From: Siphonodentalium dalli
Lineage: Eukaryota > Mollusca > Scaphopoda > Gadilida > Siphonodentaliidae
Reading direction: 5' to 3'
DNA: 64,000 nucleotides
Assembly (NCBI GenBank): GCA_032622095.1
Contig: CP136064.1
Coordinates: forward strand, 176,406,247 to 176,470,246
Part shown: in pieces, positions 47,153 to 58,590 of the stretch
Layout of the letters: every line of letters starts with the position of its first letter
Position numbering within the stretch: the stretch's first letter is position 1
The notes under the pieces: generated by a model
The model's input: only the letters and a program-made list of their open reading frames with translations
The model's database searches: none
What the model was told of the DNA's origin: nothing
Program-made: the position numbers and the translations under genes

Positions 47153-47515
47153 GTGATAACTGTTCTAAGAAGGAAGGCAGGACCAGTTCATGCTCCTCCG
47201 ATTACGCCTCAGCGGTACAATCCATTAGTGGGGATGCGACCGGTGGAGCAGACGGGGTACTTGGCACCTCCAGGACGTTTTGTCCCCCACCGGACGCTAG
47301 CGGTTCTGGGCGCTAAAGCTGCCAAATCGCGTGCGCGCGAATCGACACCGGCCGAAGGGCCTTCGCAGGGCAGTGCAGTGGCCCTACCTCTGAGGTAGCA
47401 AGTCAAGACCCCTGGCCATGCTCTTAATTCAGACAAGGCCTTGCCTGCCACTCAACCGTCTTGGGATCGGAGAACAATGACCTCTCCCCACCCTCCAGCT
47501 TGGCCAGGATATTAA
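47153..47515 (+). pseudogene. GC-rich, proline-rich frame with one in-frame TAG; origin unknown
   Basis: This segment is far richer in G+C than its surroundings. The frame runs from about 47153 to a TAG at 47396-47398 and stays open in the same frame to TAA at 47513-47515. It encodes a Pro/Arg/Ala-rich polypeptide (PPITPQRYNPL, PPGRFVPHRTLAVLG, PHPPAWPGY). Such composition resembles gag-like ORF1 regions of retroelements, but no catalytic domain is present, so family assignment is not possible. A cellular exon with a donor at gag|gtagca (about 47393) is an alternative. Confidence 0.3.
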
Positions 47516-47759
47516 CTTGGGCATGACCACCTTGCAGCATGCGGTGGTGGGGGCTCCCTCTGATCCGATGGCTTGACTCAATTATAGTTGTCCAACATTT
47601 GGGCTAATGGGTGCCACAAATTGGGCATCAGGTTATCTGCCATTTGCTTTGGTGAACAGCAGTTTAATAGTTAACTCTTAATGTTGGTTGTCTCGCCATC
47701 TTTGGAGGTGGCCTCCTCCTGCGCATGTCGTTCTGTCGCTAAGGCCGAGTGTGAGTTAG

Positions 47760-48005
47760 TCTCCTTGCATCTGTGGAAAGTTTCCAGATGAGAACTTTAT
47801 TTTGGGCTATCGGATATGTGAGTTTATCAGCTCAAAACACAGGTCCTGTTCGAATATGGGTTTTGTCCTCCAATTTTTGCCAGAGTTATGGCCCCTTTTT
47901 CGTCCGTTCAGAAAGTTTCCAGATGATAACTTTATTTTGGGTTATCTGATCGAAACCAAATTTGGTATGTGAGTTTATGAGCTTAAATTACAGGTCAAGT
48001 TCGAA
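47760..48005 (+). repeat. Two tandem units of the agttatggcccc-type repeat
   Basis: gaaagtttccagatga(g/t)aactttattttggg occurs at about 47777 and 47911 (134-bp spacing), with caagttcgaatatgggtt after each. A diverged piece is present at 38575-38640. Confidence 0.55.
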
Positions 48006-49615
48006 TATGGGTTCGTTGTGTCGACAAAGAGGAAGCCAAGGAAACGTTCACAACATTCGATGATCTCGACCTTGACGACGTCGTTAAAATCATCAAACGG
48101 CATTAAAATGCATCTTGTGAACTCGATCCTATACCAACAACGCTACTCAAGAAATATACCTATGATACCTATCATCACCCAGTTGATAAACTTATCATTA
48201 AGCCAAGGACATGTTCCCAGTAGCTGGAAAACAGCCATAGTTCACCCTTCTCTCAAGAAATCCGGTGCTGACCTTGTTTTCAAGAACTTCCGACCCGTCA
48301 GCAAATCTATCCTTCATTTCTAAATTGTGTGAAAAGGCAGTGATAGACCAACTCATTCGGCACAGCGAACAACATGCACCTCTTCCAATAAACACTTCTG
48401 CTTTCCGTCAACATGCACCTGAAACCGCGCTGCTTAAAGTCCAAAATGATATTCTCTGCAGCATGGAAACAAGAAAAGTCACTCTGCTTGTGCTACTAGA
48501 TTTGAGCGCTGCTTTCGACACTGTCCGCCATGATATTCTTCTAGATACTCTACAATCTTACTTTGGTGTTCGCGGCACTGCAGCTATCTGGTTGAAATCT
48601 TACCTCACGAACCGATCACAGCAGAAATTATTCTCAGTTGTTTAAAGTCACCTCCCCAATGTTCACGGCTATGCAGATGATACCCAAATCTAATTTTCAT
48701 TTCGACCGACAGAGAGAGGCAAAACTAAAGCACGTCAAATTGTAATTGTGGAGAACTGTATTGTGGACATTAGAGTGATTACCAACAGACTCATGATAAA
48801 TGACGATAAGACTGAATTCATAATCATTGGTTCTCGACAACATCAGTTCAATTCATGTGGGAGACGCCGACATACCAACAAAGGACACTGTTCGCAACCT
48901 GGGATCGTATTTTGACACAAACATGACAATGGATAACCATATCTCTAATATGTGTAAGAAGGCGTTCAGAGCGCAGGTTTATACAAAATCCGACAAATTA
49001 GACAATACCTCGATGTAGACTCAACTAAGACATTGGTCCATGCTTTTGTCACGTCACACTTGATTACTATAATTCTTTACTGTATGGACTACCGGATTAC
49101 CAGTGTGATCGCCTGCAAAAAGTGCTAAATGATGCGGCGCGAGTTGTATCATACACTCCTCGGCATGAACATATAACTCCAGTTCTCAAGCAATTACACT
49201 GGCTGCCAGTGGAGTATCGAATCATGTTCAAAATAATTTTGCTTGTATTCAAATCTCGTAATAACATGTCACCATTGTATATACAGGATATGATCCAAGA
49301 CAGAAATGTGTGTACATATGAATTACGATCTGATAGTAGTATGCTTTTGTACATTCCTTTCAACAAACAGAAAACGTTTGGCGATAGGGCATTTTCATCT
49401 ATGGAATAGCATTCTACCTTACTTGAAAATATTCACTGATTTAAATAAGTTTAAGACCGGCCTCAAAACATATCTCTTGATGTAGCATTTAATTCCTAGA
49501 TATATGTGCATGTACATGTATTATGCTGATTAGGCAATGAGCTCGATGTAATGTAAAGCGCCATTGAATATGTACTCATAATATTGAGCGCTATACAAAT
49601 TAATTATTGTATTGT
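48005..49615 (+). pseudogene. CR1/L2-like non-LTR retrotransposon remnant (reverse transcriptase)
   Basis: Successive blocks in different frames match the order of a CR1/L2-type reverse transcriptase. They are SCELDPIPTTLLK (about 48112), [18 protein letters not shown] (about 48220), [48 protein letters not shown] (48485-48540) and [20 protein letters not shown] catalytic box (48670-48687) follows, then LNDAARVV (about 49122), LKQLHWLPVEYRI (49185-49225) and FGDRAFS. The segment with the PQGS-type motif, between NRSQ and YADD, is deleted. Several frameshifts and stops are present. The 3' end is the typical taaagcgcc...gcgctatacaaatta with a degenerate ATT tail. Not functional. Confidence 0.85.
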
Positions 49616-49619
49616 ATAT

Positions 49620-50790
49620 TATAATGAAAGTGTCATTGACAGAATAATTTCATGTGTTACAGTCAAAGTTGAACACATGAAAGTTGAAATATCAAGTGAT
49701 CCTTGATTATCAACATGAAGAGATATATATAAAGTAAACTCCAAGATGGTTGCTAGCGGCTATGTTTTTCAATGAAATTCAAAAACATTTGATAGCTTCC
49801 ATCTAGTAGATCAATATTAATATGAAGTGTGCTGATGATTGGATGTAGGGTGTGTCAAAGAGTAAAATCCAGCGGACATGTTTTATGTCCGAATGACCCC
49901 AAAATGACTCGTTTCCCATCCACATTAAAAATGTTAACAGCATGACCTGTAGCCAGGATTTAGTCATGCAAAGAGTAAAATCCAAGATGGCTGCCAGCAG
50001 CCATGTTTTATGGCCGAATGACCCCAAAATGAAATGTTCCCATCTGCATGTCAATATTAAGAAATTTTGTGATAATCAGACAAAAACTCCGGTCTGTCGC
50101 CCGTGCCAATAGATTGAATTTTGAAATCCAAGATGGCCACTGGCAGCCATGTTTTTTTGCCGAATGACGCCAAAATGACTCTATGCCATCTACATGTCAA
50201 TGTCAACAGCCATCACAAATTTCATAATGATCCGACCAAAGCGACAACTTATAGCCCATGATTTAGTCATGCAAAGAGTAAAATCCAAGATGGCTGCCAG
50301 TGGCCATGTTTTATGGCCAAATGATCCCAAAATGTCTCCTTCCCATCTACATATCATAACAGCCACGACAAATTTCATGATGATCAGACCAAAGGTATGA
50401 CCTGAAATCATTTAGTTATACAAAGAGTAAAATCCAAGATGGCTGCCAGCGGCCATGTTTTATGGCCGAATGACCCCAAAATGACTCGTTCCCATCTGGA
50501 TGTCAATGTTACCATCCATGACAAATTTCATGATGATCAGACAAACAGTATGCTAATGGATTGAATTTTCAAATCCAAGACAATGTTTTTTTCACCAAAT
50601 GACCCCAAAGTGACTCATTCCCATCTACATGTCAATGTCAACAGCTATGACAAATTTCATAACGATCCCACCAAAGGTACAAACTGTAGCCTATGCTAAA
50701 GGAAATTGTTGACAGACACACACACAGACGACGAATACCAAGCCATGGCAATAGCTCAAACTTTACAAAGTAAAGTTGAGCTAAAAATAT
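49620..50790 (+). repeat. Full-length copy of an unclassified repeat family with 165-bp monomers
   Basis: Begins atgaaagtgtcattgaca (self-complementary gtgtca-tgacac core). It contains several monomers of about 150-170 bp built around aaatccaagatggctgccag and tggccatgttttatggccg. It ends with the hairpin caaactttacaaagtaaagttg followed by agctaaaa. The same ends occur at 63980-64000 (3') and 16787, 35960, 62010 and 62750 (5'). No protein is encoded. The paired hairpin ends suggest a mobile unit of unknown class. Confidence 0.65.
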
Positions 50791-51156
50791 GGATTTATGG
50801 AAATGCTTTCCATGTGGATTACCCCCCCCCCCCCCCCCCCCCCCTCCATGGTGATTCATTAGCATAGTGAAGATGAAATCTGACCTATGATGACTGAGAA
50901 AAATAGCTATGGATGGATGAAACGCATTTATATGTAACAAATCAGTGTTTGAAACACTGACCGTATTGGATTAGTGTGAAAATGATGACCCCTGCATGCG
51001 TAGAGTTTCAACCCTTGTTTATAATAAAAAATACCATAGTACCAGATTGTACAATAGTTTCCATGTAAAGCAGGAACATTGTAGTTATACCGGGTATTCA
51101 TATTTAACTATAATAGTTGATTACATGTAGTTGAATCGAGGATGTGCAAGTCCTGA

Positions 51157-51640
51157 TTAAAGGTTCTCAATCCAATTTGATGGTCCCCATATCATCAGAT
51201 TCCAACAACAACAAATTTTGTTTAAATGGCGCTTCAGTTATCAGAATCGATTACTTGCCCAAAAATAATGCTAACCAGTCAACTATAGTATAAAATTGCC
51301 CAAAACCTGTTATTTATCAACATTTTGTGATATGAAATTTTGCCGGTTTGTCAAATATCTGACACAAAAAAGCCACCTGATTTTAGAGTTATCCATCTTC
51401 ATCCGCAATTTGGTCCAAGATCGTCTTCTCGTCAACTGTTTACTGGACCACTTAAAAATTATTGGTGGAGAAAAATAATAGATTTCTAAAATTGATATCT
51501 GATCACTGAGCTTTGATGGGTGGGTACCACGACTCGAATCAAAATATTTTTTACCCCCGAAGCCAAGGAAATACTAATTTTACCCCCGAAGCCAAGGAAA
51601 TATTAATTTGCAAGTGTTAATTCGGATTATGCATCTTTAA
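51157..51640. mobile_element. TTAA MITE, family 1 (copy 4)
   Basis: TTAA at 51157 and 51637; ends AGGTTCTCAATCC and tatgcatct. Its middle carries acccccgaagccaaggaaat duplicated in tandem (about 51555-51605). Confidence 0.68.
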
Positions 51641-51710
51641 TTTTATTCGTCAGTATGTGAGAGGGACAATTTGACCCTTTGATAATTGATCGCTCACTGC
51701 TGATTAGTTA

Positions 51711-51925
51711 CAGTAATGCCCTAATTAATTGACTGCTTACTAAACCACAGCAGAATTATGGGTAACTTTTCAGGATTTAGTTGGAAATATGGCTTGTTGC
51801 CATTCATCGGAAAGCTATCACAGAGCTTTCCGATGAATGGCAACAAGCCATATTTCCGACTAAATCCTGAAAAGTTACCCATAATTCTGTTGTGGTCAAG
51901 CAGTCGATTAATTAGGGCATTACTG
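51711..51925. mobile_element. Foldback MITE, CAGTAATGCC family (copy 5, most intact)
   Basis: Two arms of about 100 bp (51711-51812 and 51824-51925) with a loop of roughly a dozen bases, TA on both sides. The best reference copy of the family in the window. Confidence 0.8.
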
Positions 51926-52009
51926 TATAATAGATTGATATTGATTAATTTGTAGGGATGTTCAGCTACTGAATTGTTCAACTGAGCATCCCAACAAATG
52001 AATTAAGCC

Positions 52010-52276
52010 TTAACCCTTTCATGATGGGAGCCGCGCTGGTGCAGCATTAATTAAAGTCCATGTGCCAGTACATTCTCTAATATAAGCGAGTCACCCATAG
52101 GGAGCCTCACATACATAAGAGAATGTGCTGGCTTACAAATTCAAGGTAAATATTGTTAGGCCAATGAATTCTCTTATATATGTGAGGCTCCCATGGGAGA
52201 CTCGCATATATAAGAGAATGCATTGGCACAGGGTTTGTTGCAAAATTTCAGGAAGCTTCAGTCATGTAAGGGTTAA
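52010..52276. mobile_element. TTAA MITE, family 2 (most intact copy)
   Basis: TTAA-CCCTTTCATGATGGGAGC at left and gtcatgtaaggg-TTAA at right. The interior has two palindromic blocks built of tctcttatatatgtgaggct and gggagactcgcatatata. Confidence 0.7.
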
Positions 52277-52439
52277 GAGTATTTTTTCTGCCTACCCCTC
52301 CCTGTGGGATGGGGGTGGGGGTATTGTGCAAATGCAATTTCCCAGACTTGAGAATTTGTGTCTGGTTCAATGTGGGGGGGGGGGGGGTGCAGTTGGAAAT
52401 AGTTGGTAGCCTCCCCCCCCAAACGAATACCCTCAAAAC

Positions 52440-54246
52440 AAGACAATTACACTTTAAAATGTATTAAATTTATTTAACTGTATATAATATTTACAATATA
52501 TAAAAATTAGTTTTTACAGATTGGAATGCTCTAGTATGTATTTGATGAAGAAAATTGGGTTATGTTAATATAACTATGTAGCATTTATACAATGAACTGG
52601 AATGTATCCACTCACAACAACAGACAGATTGCCCTTCAGCTATCAAAACAGAAATTTAAACAAATTTATTCTGATTCAATCGTGGAATTGTTCAGTAACC
52701 CCTCCAAGTCCAATGGAATGAAATATAACTGTCAAAATATGGGACTCTAAAAAAATGCAGTCTTTTGGATAAGTTCAAATTTATAATATCCAATACCTTT
52801 ACTTTTATATACTGTACTCAAATTTGCAGTATTTGAGGGATTTGTTTAGCCTGAAGCAATAATTTTTTTTTACCAATATGCCAAGTGTGAGTACCAATGG
52901 AAATGGACATCTCTCGGGAATAAATGTTCAAAAGTATCATTGCCCTTGCTCTCATTACTTCAAAGTAAAAAGAGCGAAAGCAATGATACATTTGTTTATA
53001 CTACTGTCCCTTCTTTGGACAAATGATTATGCTGAACAAAAAAATGATCGTCGACCCATATCTGATTCTGCCAACTTTCACGGTCTACTGTCTATGACCC
53101 AAAGGGAATATAAAAATTGCAAAACCATAATGCAATAAATAGAATGTTCGTGTTATAGATATTCTCGTACAAATTTCAGGCAAATCTATCAAATAAAATG
53201 TTACATTATATGCACACTTGTCCCAGAAATTTATTAATTTTGTTCTTTTGTCAGCAGGTGTCCTTAGTTAATGCCCAATCCACTTCTAGCAGATGGTAAC
53301 TAGTAAATGACTGGCAGTCAAATACTATTTTTGGTATAATTATCATATTATGCGTGTGCATTTAGCAAACATCCTTGACTCAAATTAATCTAATAGTTGC
53401 ATATTTACCATTGAATATATTAGAAGGCATCTTATAAATGGTTGGTTCCCCCTTAAAGTTTTGATTCATAAGTGCCATGCTAAATGTGAGAACATATTTT
53501 TCCGAAAATCTTTATTCTATGAAATATTCCTTGAACTAAAGTCATGCAAATTGTGAAATCTAACAGCATGGTTTAGCTCATTCTATAATAAACTGTATAT
53601 CATTCAGGATCCAATTGCAATAGGATTTCTTTAAATCTTCATTTTTTTCTCAAAGGAAAATTTAAAATTAAGAAAATTAGTATTATTGACAGTAAAGCTT
53701 TTCATATCTATATGGAGCTTGTGTTTCAAGCTCTTGTTCTAATTTAATATATTAGTTATATCCATTATGATTCACCAAATATGACAAATTATTATGAAGT
53801 GTGTACATTATAGAATGAAAATCACCTAATATGACAAACTAATGAGAAGAATGGTAGATTATAACATGATGGGGTTGGAATGATGCAGTTGGAATAGGAG
53901 GAGATACCATGAAAGGAGATAGTAAAGATTTCCAGTTATAACAATATTACATACAAAGGCTATAACTTAATTTCTACTTGTAACTTTTGTAACATTTCAC
54001 ATGTATACCATGGGAAGAACATCTACATCTTCACTCTGAATAAAACAAAGAGAAAGCGTGTGAAGTTTTTTAATTGCTTCATGTTAAGATGTACCTTTTC
54101 CGACAGTCAAGCAATATTCCGTTTCCAATTCCAGAATTTCAATGAATACAAATGTTGCAATATTTGATCATATTCTCTTATATATGCGAGTCTCCTGAAT
54201 ATCGTTTTAGAAATTGTATTTTTTTATTACTTACTCTTATTGTGGA
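52440..54246 (-). other. Repeat-free stretch, possible 3' UTR of a - strand gene
   Basis: Unlike its surroundings this 1.8 kb holds no recognised repeat. On the - strand it follows the candidate stop at 54247-54249 and reaches an AAATAAA-like signal near 52465. A 3' UTR is therefore possible, but this is inference. An 86-codon + strand frame (52878-53138) has no recognised domain. Confidence 0.25.
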
Positions 54247-54336
54247 CTATTGCGAAAGTCCACAAAATTTTGGCGGTGGCATTGGTCTTTGAGTTTCAAC
54301 GATACTTCTTGAAGCTTCAGAGATGACAGGGAGCTT
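54247..54336 (-). CDS. Candidate terminal exon of an unrecognised gene
   Basis: On the - strand, gtgtttctgcttag is followed by a 29-codon frame starting KLPVISEAS and ending PMPPPKFCGLSQ, then TAG. Phase 0 at the acceptor agrees with the phase-0 donor of the exon at 57141-57236. The protein family is not recognised. An overlapping frame one base later is also open, so the exon is uncertain. Confidence 0.3.
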   Translation of the reverse strand, partial: KLPVISEASRSIVETQRPMPPPKFCGLSQ

Positions 54337-55514
54337 CTAAGCAGAAACACATAGGATTTATATTGTGATACAAGAAATAGAAACAAGAAGTAACAATGAA
54401 AGCAGAAACCCATAATATTTAACAAGATAAACATATTGCATAGAGGTTATCTAAAATGAAAAAGTGTGAAAATAACAGTGATGAAAGCTATTAACAAATG
54501 GACATAAAGAAATTAATATTTTAATCTGTTTTGCATCAATGCTGTTGTATAATTAACCATCATAATTTGCAATGCCAGTTGGGATATGATGGTATTTTTA
54601 AAATATTAACAACCATGATCAGATACAGTCTTTAAGTCTAGGTCACCCACCACTCCATTAAGGTCCCCAGGATCTATTAGGGTACCCAGGATCTATAAAG
54701 AAAAATTCTCTAAAACTATTGATTAGGGCACGCATGATGGGAGTGACTGTTTCTGAGTGAAAGGTTGTGAGCAACAAATAATCCTAAAGTCTAGTAGTTT
54801 GGCATAATGTGGCAATTTTGGGGAATTCACATAATCGGTCATAAATGTGTAAAATAACCTTAATTGACCCTTTAATTAAGGCAAGAGAGGAACTTGGGGT
54901 GACATAAAATGTAAATTTTTTTTTTATTTTTGTGATCGCAAGCACTTGAAAGAGCATTAAAATACTTGGCAGCAGGAGCCACTCAGTCAATGTCTAATAC
55001 CAAACTCCATGCAGCGCCCTCTCCATTATTACTACAATGAGCGATAACTCTGCCTGTAGTTTGGTCTAACACTTGTTCACTCAGAAACAGAAACTCCACC
55101 CTAGGATCTCAACATAAATTGTGATTATTTGGTGAAACTTTTCAACATTTTGAATTTTCAATAACATAAATTGGGTAAAACATTTCAACAGACAGAAACT
55201 GTTAGAGATTGTTCAAAAAAAATTTGGGTACCCAATTTGGAAACTATCATCAAATTCAGAGATTAGAGGCAACGAGTCTTTACATTGAGCCACATAATGA
55301 TCTAACGTTGAATCAACACTGTTGATTAAGAGTACCCTGGACCTCCAGAATGTTGATTGGGATTACGACCCCAGTTTCATCACTTCAGGAATGAACTTTC
55401 ATCATAATTTTATATCGAATGGTATAAGTGTGAACTGGGTCTCAGCCTTTTAGGAACCTTTGAAGTTATGTAATAATAAACAAGATATCAAAAAAGAATA
55501 TGAATATGGTTTAA

Positions 55515-55765
55515 ACCAGACTAGACTGTACACTGAATTTGGCCATTTATGGGATCAACTCCTTTTATACTCTATAGAATATAGTCATATATTCATTTTC
55601 ATTATAATTACCATGTTGTTTGCATTATTCATAGAGCGCATGAGTGTATTTTGGACTAATCCATGGCTCAAATTCATTCATTTGTTGCATATATTCTGTT
55701 GAGTATAAAAGGAGGTGGTCCCATAAATGACCGGATTTAGGGTACATGTACAGTACCCCTTTAAA
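55515..55765. mobile_element. TIR MITE (gtacactgaatttggcc), relative of 25632
   Basis: Inverted ends ctgtacactgaatttggcca and gaccggatttagggtacatg, with ccttttatactc mirrored inside. Shares tatagtcatatattcatttt-type and accatgttgtttgca sequence with 25943-26060. Confidence 0.6.
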
Positions 55766-56365
55766 GCTGAACTAAAATATAAGATGGTTTATGTTGGATG
55801 TTTAAGATTTATATGCCATGCTGGCATCATAGTAAGGCATCCCTATGCCATATCATAGCCTGGTCTATGAACAGTAAACTTTTGGGGAACAGGGAAGGAT
55901 TTGTTTTAAAGATTCAACAATCAACAAACAATGCCGCTATATATGAATTACAATTTTTTTTTGAAAACATTATGTTTTATTCAAATTATTGAAGTAAAAC
56001 TGAGATTGTTCTTCCCGTAATGTAGTTAAATAAAGGAAAAATGGAGAAAGCTTTGACTTTTCCCCCCAAAAACTATTTTCTATACCACAATCATTCATTA
56101 TTTAGTCAACATGATCATAGTTAGTTTGTTAATTTGAGTTTAATGTCACATTCAATGGCTATGGTCATATCATGCAAATACTAGAGGAGACCTGAATTCA
56201 GTCTATGTCATTCATTTATTACTCCCCCCACTTTCAGAAGACTTCTACTTCAGGCATCGACTACCATGGTCATATTTCTTTACTAGATGCTGGAACTATA
56301 AACTATACACTGTGCTCATCCGGGGACCACACAGGGGCAATATAGTCAGAGACAAGAAATAAGTA

Positions 56366-56490
56366 CAGTAATGTCCTAAATAATCGACTCCTTTAACTAT
56401 AGCCGAATTATGGGTAACTTTTCATATTTCCGACTAAATCCTGAAAAATTACCCATAATTCTGCTGAGTCGATTATTTAGGACATTACTG
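56366..56490. mobile_element. Foldback MITE, CAGTAATGCC family (copy 6, internally deleted)
   Basis: Flanked by TA at 56364-56365 and 56491-56492. Arms are shortened to about 60 bp and the central tgttgccattcatcgg part is gone. Confidence 0.7.
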
Positions 56491-57140
56491 TAGGATTGGT
56501 TCATAAACCAGGCTATTGAATTGCTGTTGCCTAATAGAAACAGGGACCAGCCTTGAGGTTTCATATTGGGAGAAGTCACTTCTCACTGTTTCGTTATCAG
56601 GGAGAAGTAACAATGGGTGAAAATCAATTTACACCCCAACATCACCATTCTATGATCGAGTACGTATTATACAACACAATAGTCCATATAAATACATTTA
56701 TAACACTATTCTAGTGAATAAGAATACCATTATAATCTGTAAATATAATTTAAATATGCAGTTTGGAAATAGGCAAACTTGTAGATTAGAGAGAAGTCAC
56801 TTCTCCCTGGGACAAAAATATGGAATGACACATTTTAGGGAGAAGAGGTCTCACAAGTCACCCTCTAGGCTGGTTCCTGAATAGAAATAGTAGTATAACA
56901 AAACAGTATGAGCACTATTCAATCAGTTTTAGCAAGGCTGTATCCATGATTAGAATACTAGATCAGAACACTGATAAAACAGAGAGAGAAAATCAATCAT
57001 CTTTCTATGATTAGCACCATTTGCAGACTACAAATATGATAGAGATGTAATTATTTCTGCTGTACATTGTACTGGGACAATCATGATTATATTATATATG
57101 TCTTTATCAGATTATCATATTGAGGTACCCAAATACATAC

Positions 57141-57236
57141 TTGCAGAAAATGTCCAAATTTATTTGCTGGATCTATAGCTGGTTTCATTTCACACGCAAA
57201 TGAATGTAGAGCTTCAATGCATTCATACAATGAGAC
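57141..57236 (-). CDS. Internal exon of an unrecognised - strand gene
   Basis: On the - strand a strong acceptor (gggtcttttttag) precedes 96 nt with no stop in one frame. They encode VSLYECIEALHSFACEMKPA and IDPANKFGHFLQ (32 codons), and the exon ends at donor gtatgt. Both boundaries are in phase 0. The amino-acid composition looks like a structured helical protein. I do not recognise the family. Its relation to 54247-54336 is inferred only from strand and phase. Confidence 0.5.
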
Positions 57237-58495
57237 CTAAAAAAGACCCTTGTTACCACTAACCGTCCGACCCTAATTCAAACCCTGAGCTTATACACTT
57301 AAAAAATTCTTTATTGAGATCTGCCAATTTAAATGCCATTTTTTGTTTGTTTGCAAAATATATGGCCAGTGTTAAATTGGCCATACTCAAAGCGTATTTA
57401 TGATAAAAAAAAATTCCAGTGTTGCAAATTTCTTTTCTCCACGAACTTCTGATCCTTCCTCAGAATAATTATTCTTTAGGGATGCTTCTGATCACTAAGG
57501 GTTTTGCCAAATTGCAACTAATATGAATAATACAAGGCTTTTTAAAAAAAAGAATACAGAATATTATACTCTTAGATGAGTATGACTTGCCTGAGATTAG
57601 GAAGATCATGTAGATTTTTTCAGCCCTTTAGAAAAACATCAGGGGCAGAAGCACTGAAGGGCAAGGGGGTCAATCTTCAAAAGGGCACTAATTATCTCAA
57701 TGTAAATTATGCAGTCAGACATACCCCTCCCCGGTTCACTGCCCCTGGAAAAGAGCTTTTTTAGGACTTTTGAATAGAGAGATTAAGAAATTGTAAAATT
57801 AAAAGTTTGATATGTCTGTTAAAACAAAAATTGACAAAGGCAGTTATATATAAAAACAAGTGTGTTAATGAGATGCAGTCCTTCGATTTAAAAAAACACT
57901 GGTGCGCAGTTTATTTTGCACCTGATTTTGGATCCAGGCACACAATTTTGCTTTGGTGCACCTAACAGGAAATATAAGTTATGACCGATGCATGTGCATA
58001 AGGTATATAATAGTTTAATATACCCAAATAACATGGCTCTGTGCTATTTCAATAAAATAAATCTTCAAACAAAATGTTTATTGTTGGTTTACTTCAACAA
58101 GAAGTTCCTTCCGGGGATTGTTTTGTAGTGATTTGTATACCGCTGACTAAACGGAATATATTCCCTGGCTGATGGCAAATTACTATTTCCTGTTTTGTAA
58201 ATTGTTTGTTCAATTGTAACTTGGAACTATTACCACCTGACAGATTGAACGATGACATAATATATTAGATTGTTTTGACAATGTTGTCTCTTTGATTGTC
58301 TGTGACACAACAAATTGAATGGTATGCAGACAGGTTAAAAAACAATCCAGTGTATAACCTTTGATGCTATGACTTCTACGACGATCGCTGTTTAATATCC
58401 CAACCATTAATGTTTTGCATTTTAATAAATCATTGAGTAAACTTAACTAAGATTGTGGGGCCTGCAACATTTTATGAAATACTTTTCATTTCCAG
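57237..58495. other. Unassigned sequence between candidate exons
   Basis: A - strand frame near 58359-58407 beginning MVGILNSDRRRSHSIK could be a first exon, but the following donor is poor. Nothing else is supported. Confidence 0.25.
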
Positions 58496-58569
58496 GTGCG
58501 CTATGGCGTGCAAGAGCAATTGTGCAACTCAAAATCGAAGGACTGGAGATGTCAATGAGAGAAGATTGA
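58496..58569 (+). CDS. Possible + strand terminal exon, unrecognised
   Basis: After the acceptor acttttcatttccag, one frame encodes ALWRARAIVQLKIEGLEM followed by SMRED and TGA at 58567-58569. It would end 21 bp from the stop codon of the - strand beta-subunit gene. No upstream exon was identified and 23 codons is short, so chance is possible. Confidence 0.25.
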
Positions 58570-58590
58570 ATCACAATGAATCATGGGAAC

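Larger units (their letters stand above)
54337..57140 (-). other. Candidate intron, with MITE insertions
   Basis: Lies between the two candidate - strand exons. Contains the MITEs at 55515 and 56366. A further exon may be hidden here, but none could be supported by eye. Confidence 0.3.

Noticed and set aside
50638-50940. - strand frame containing a polyglycine run
   Set aside because: The glycines come from the C23 homopolymer; the rest shows no domain and overlaps the repeat end at 50790.
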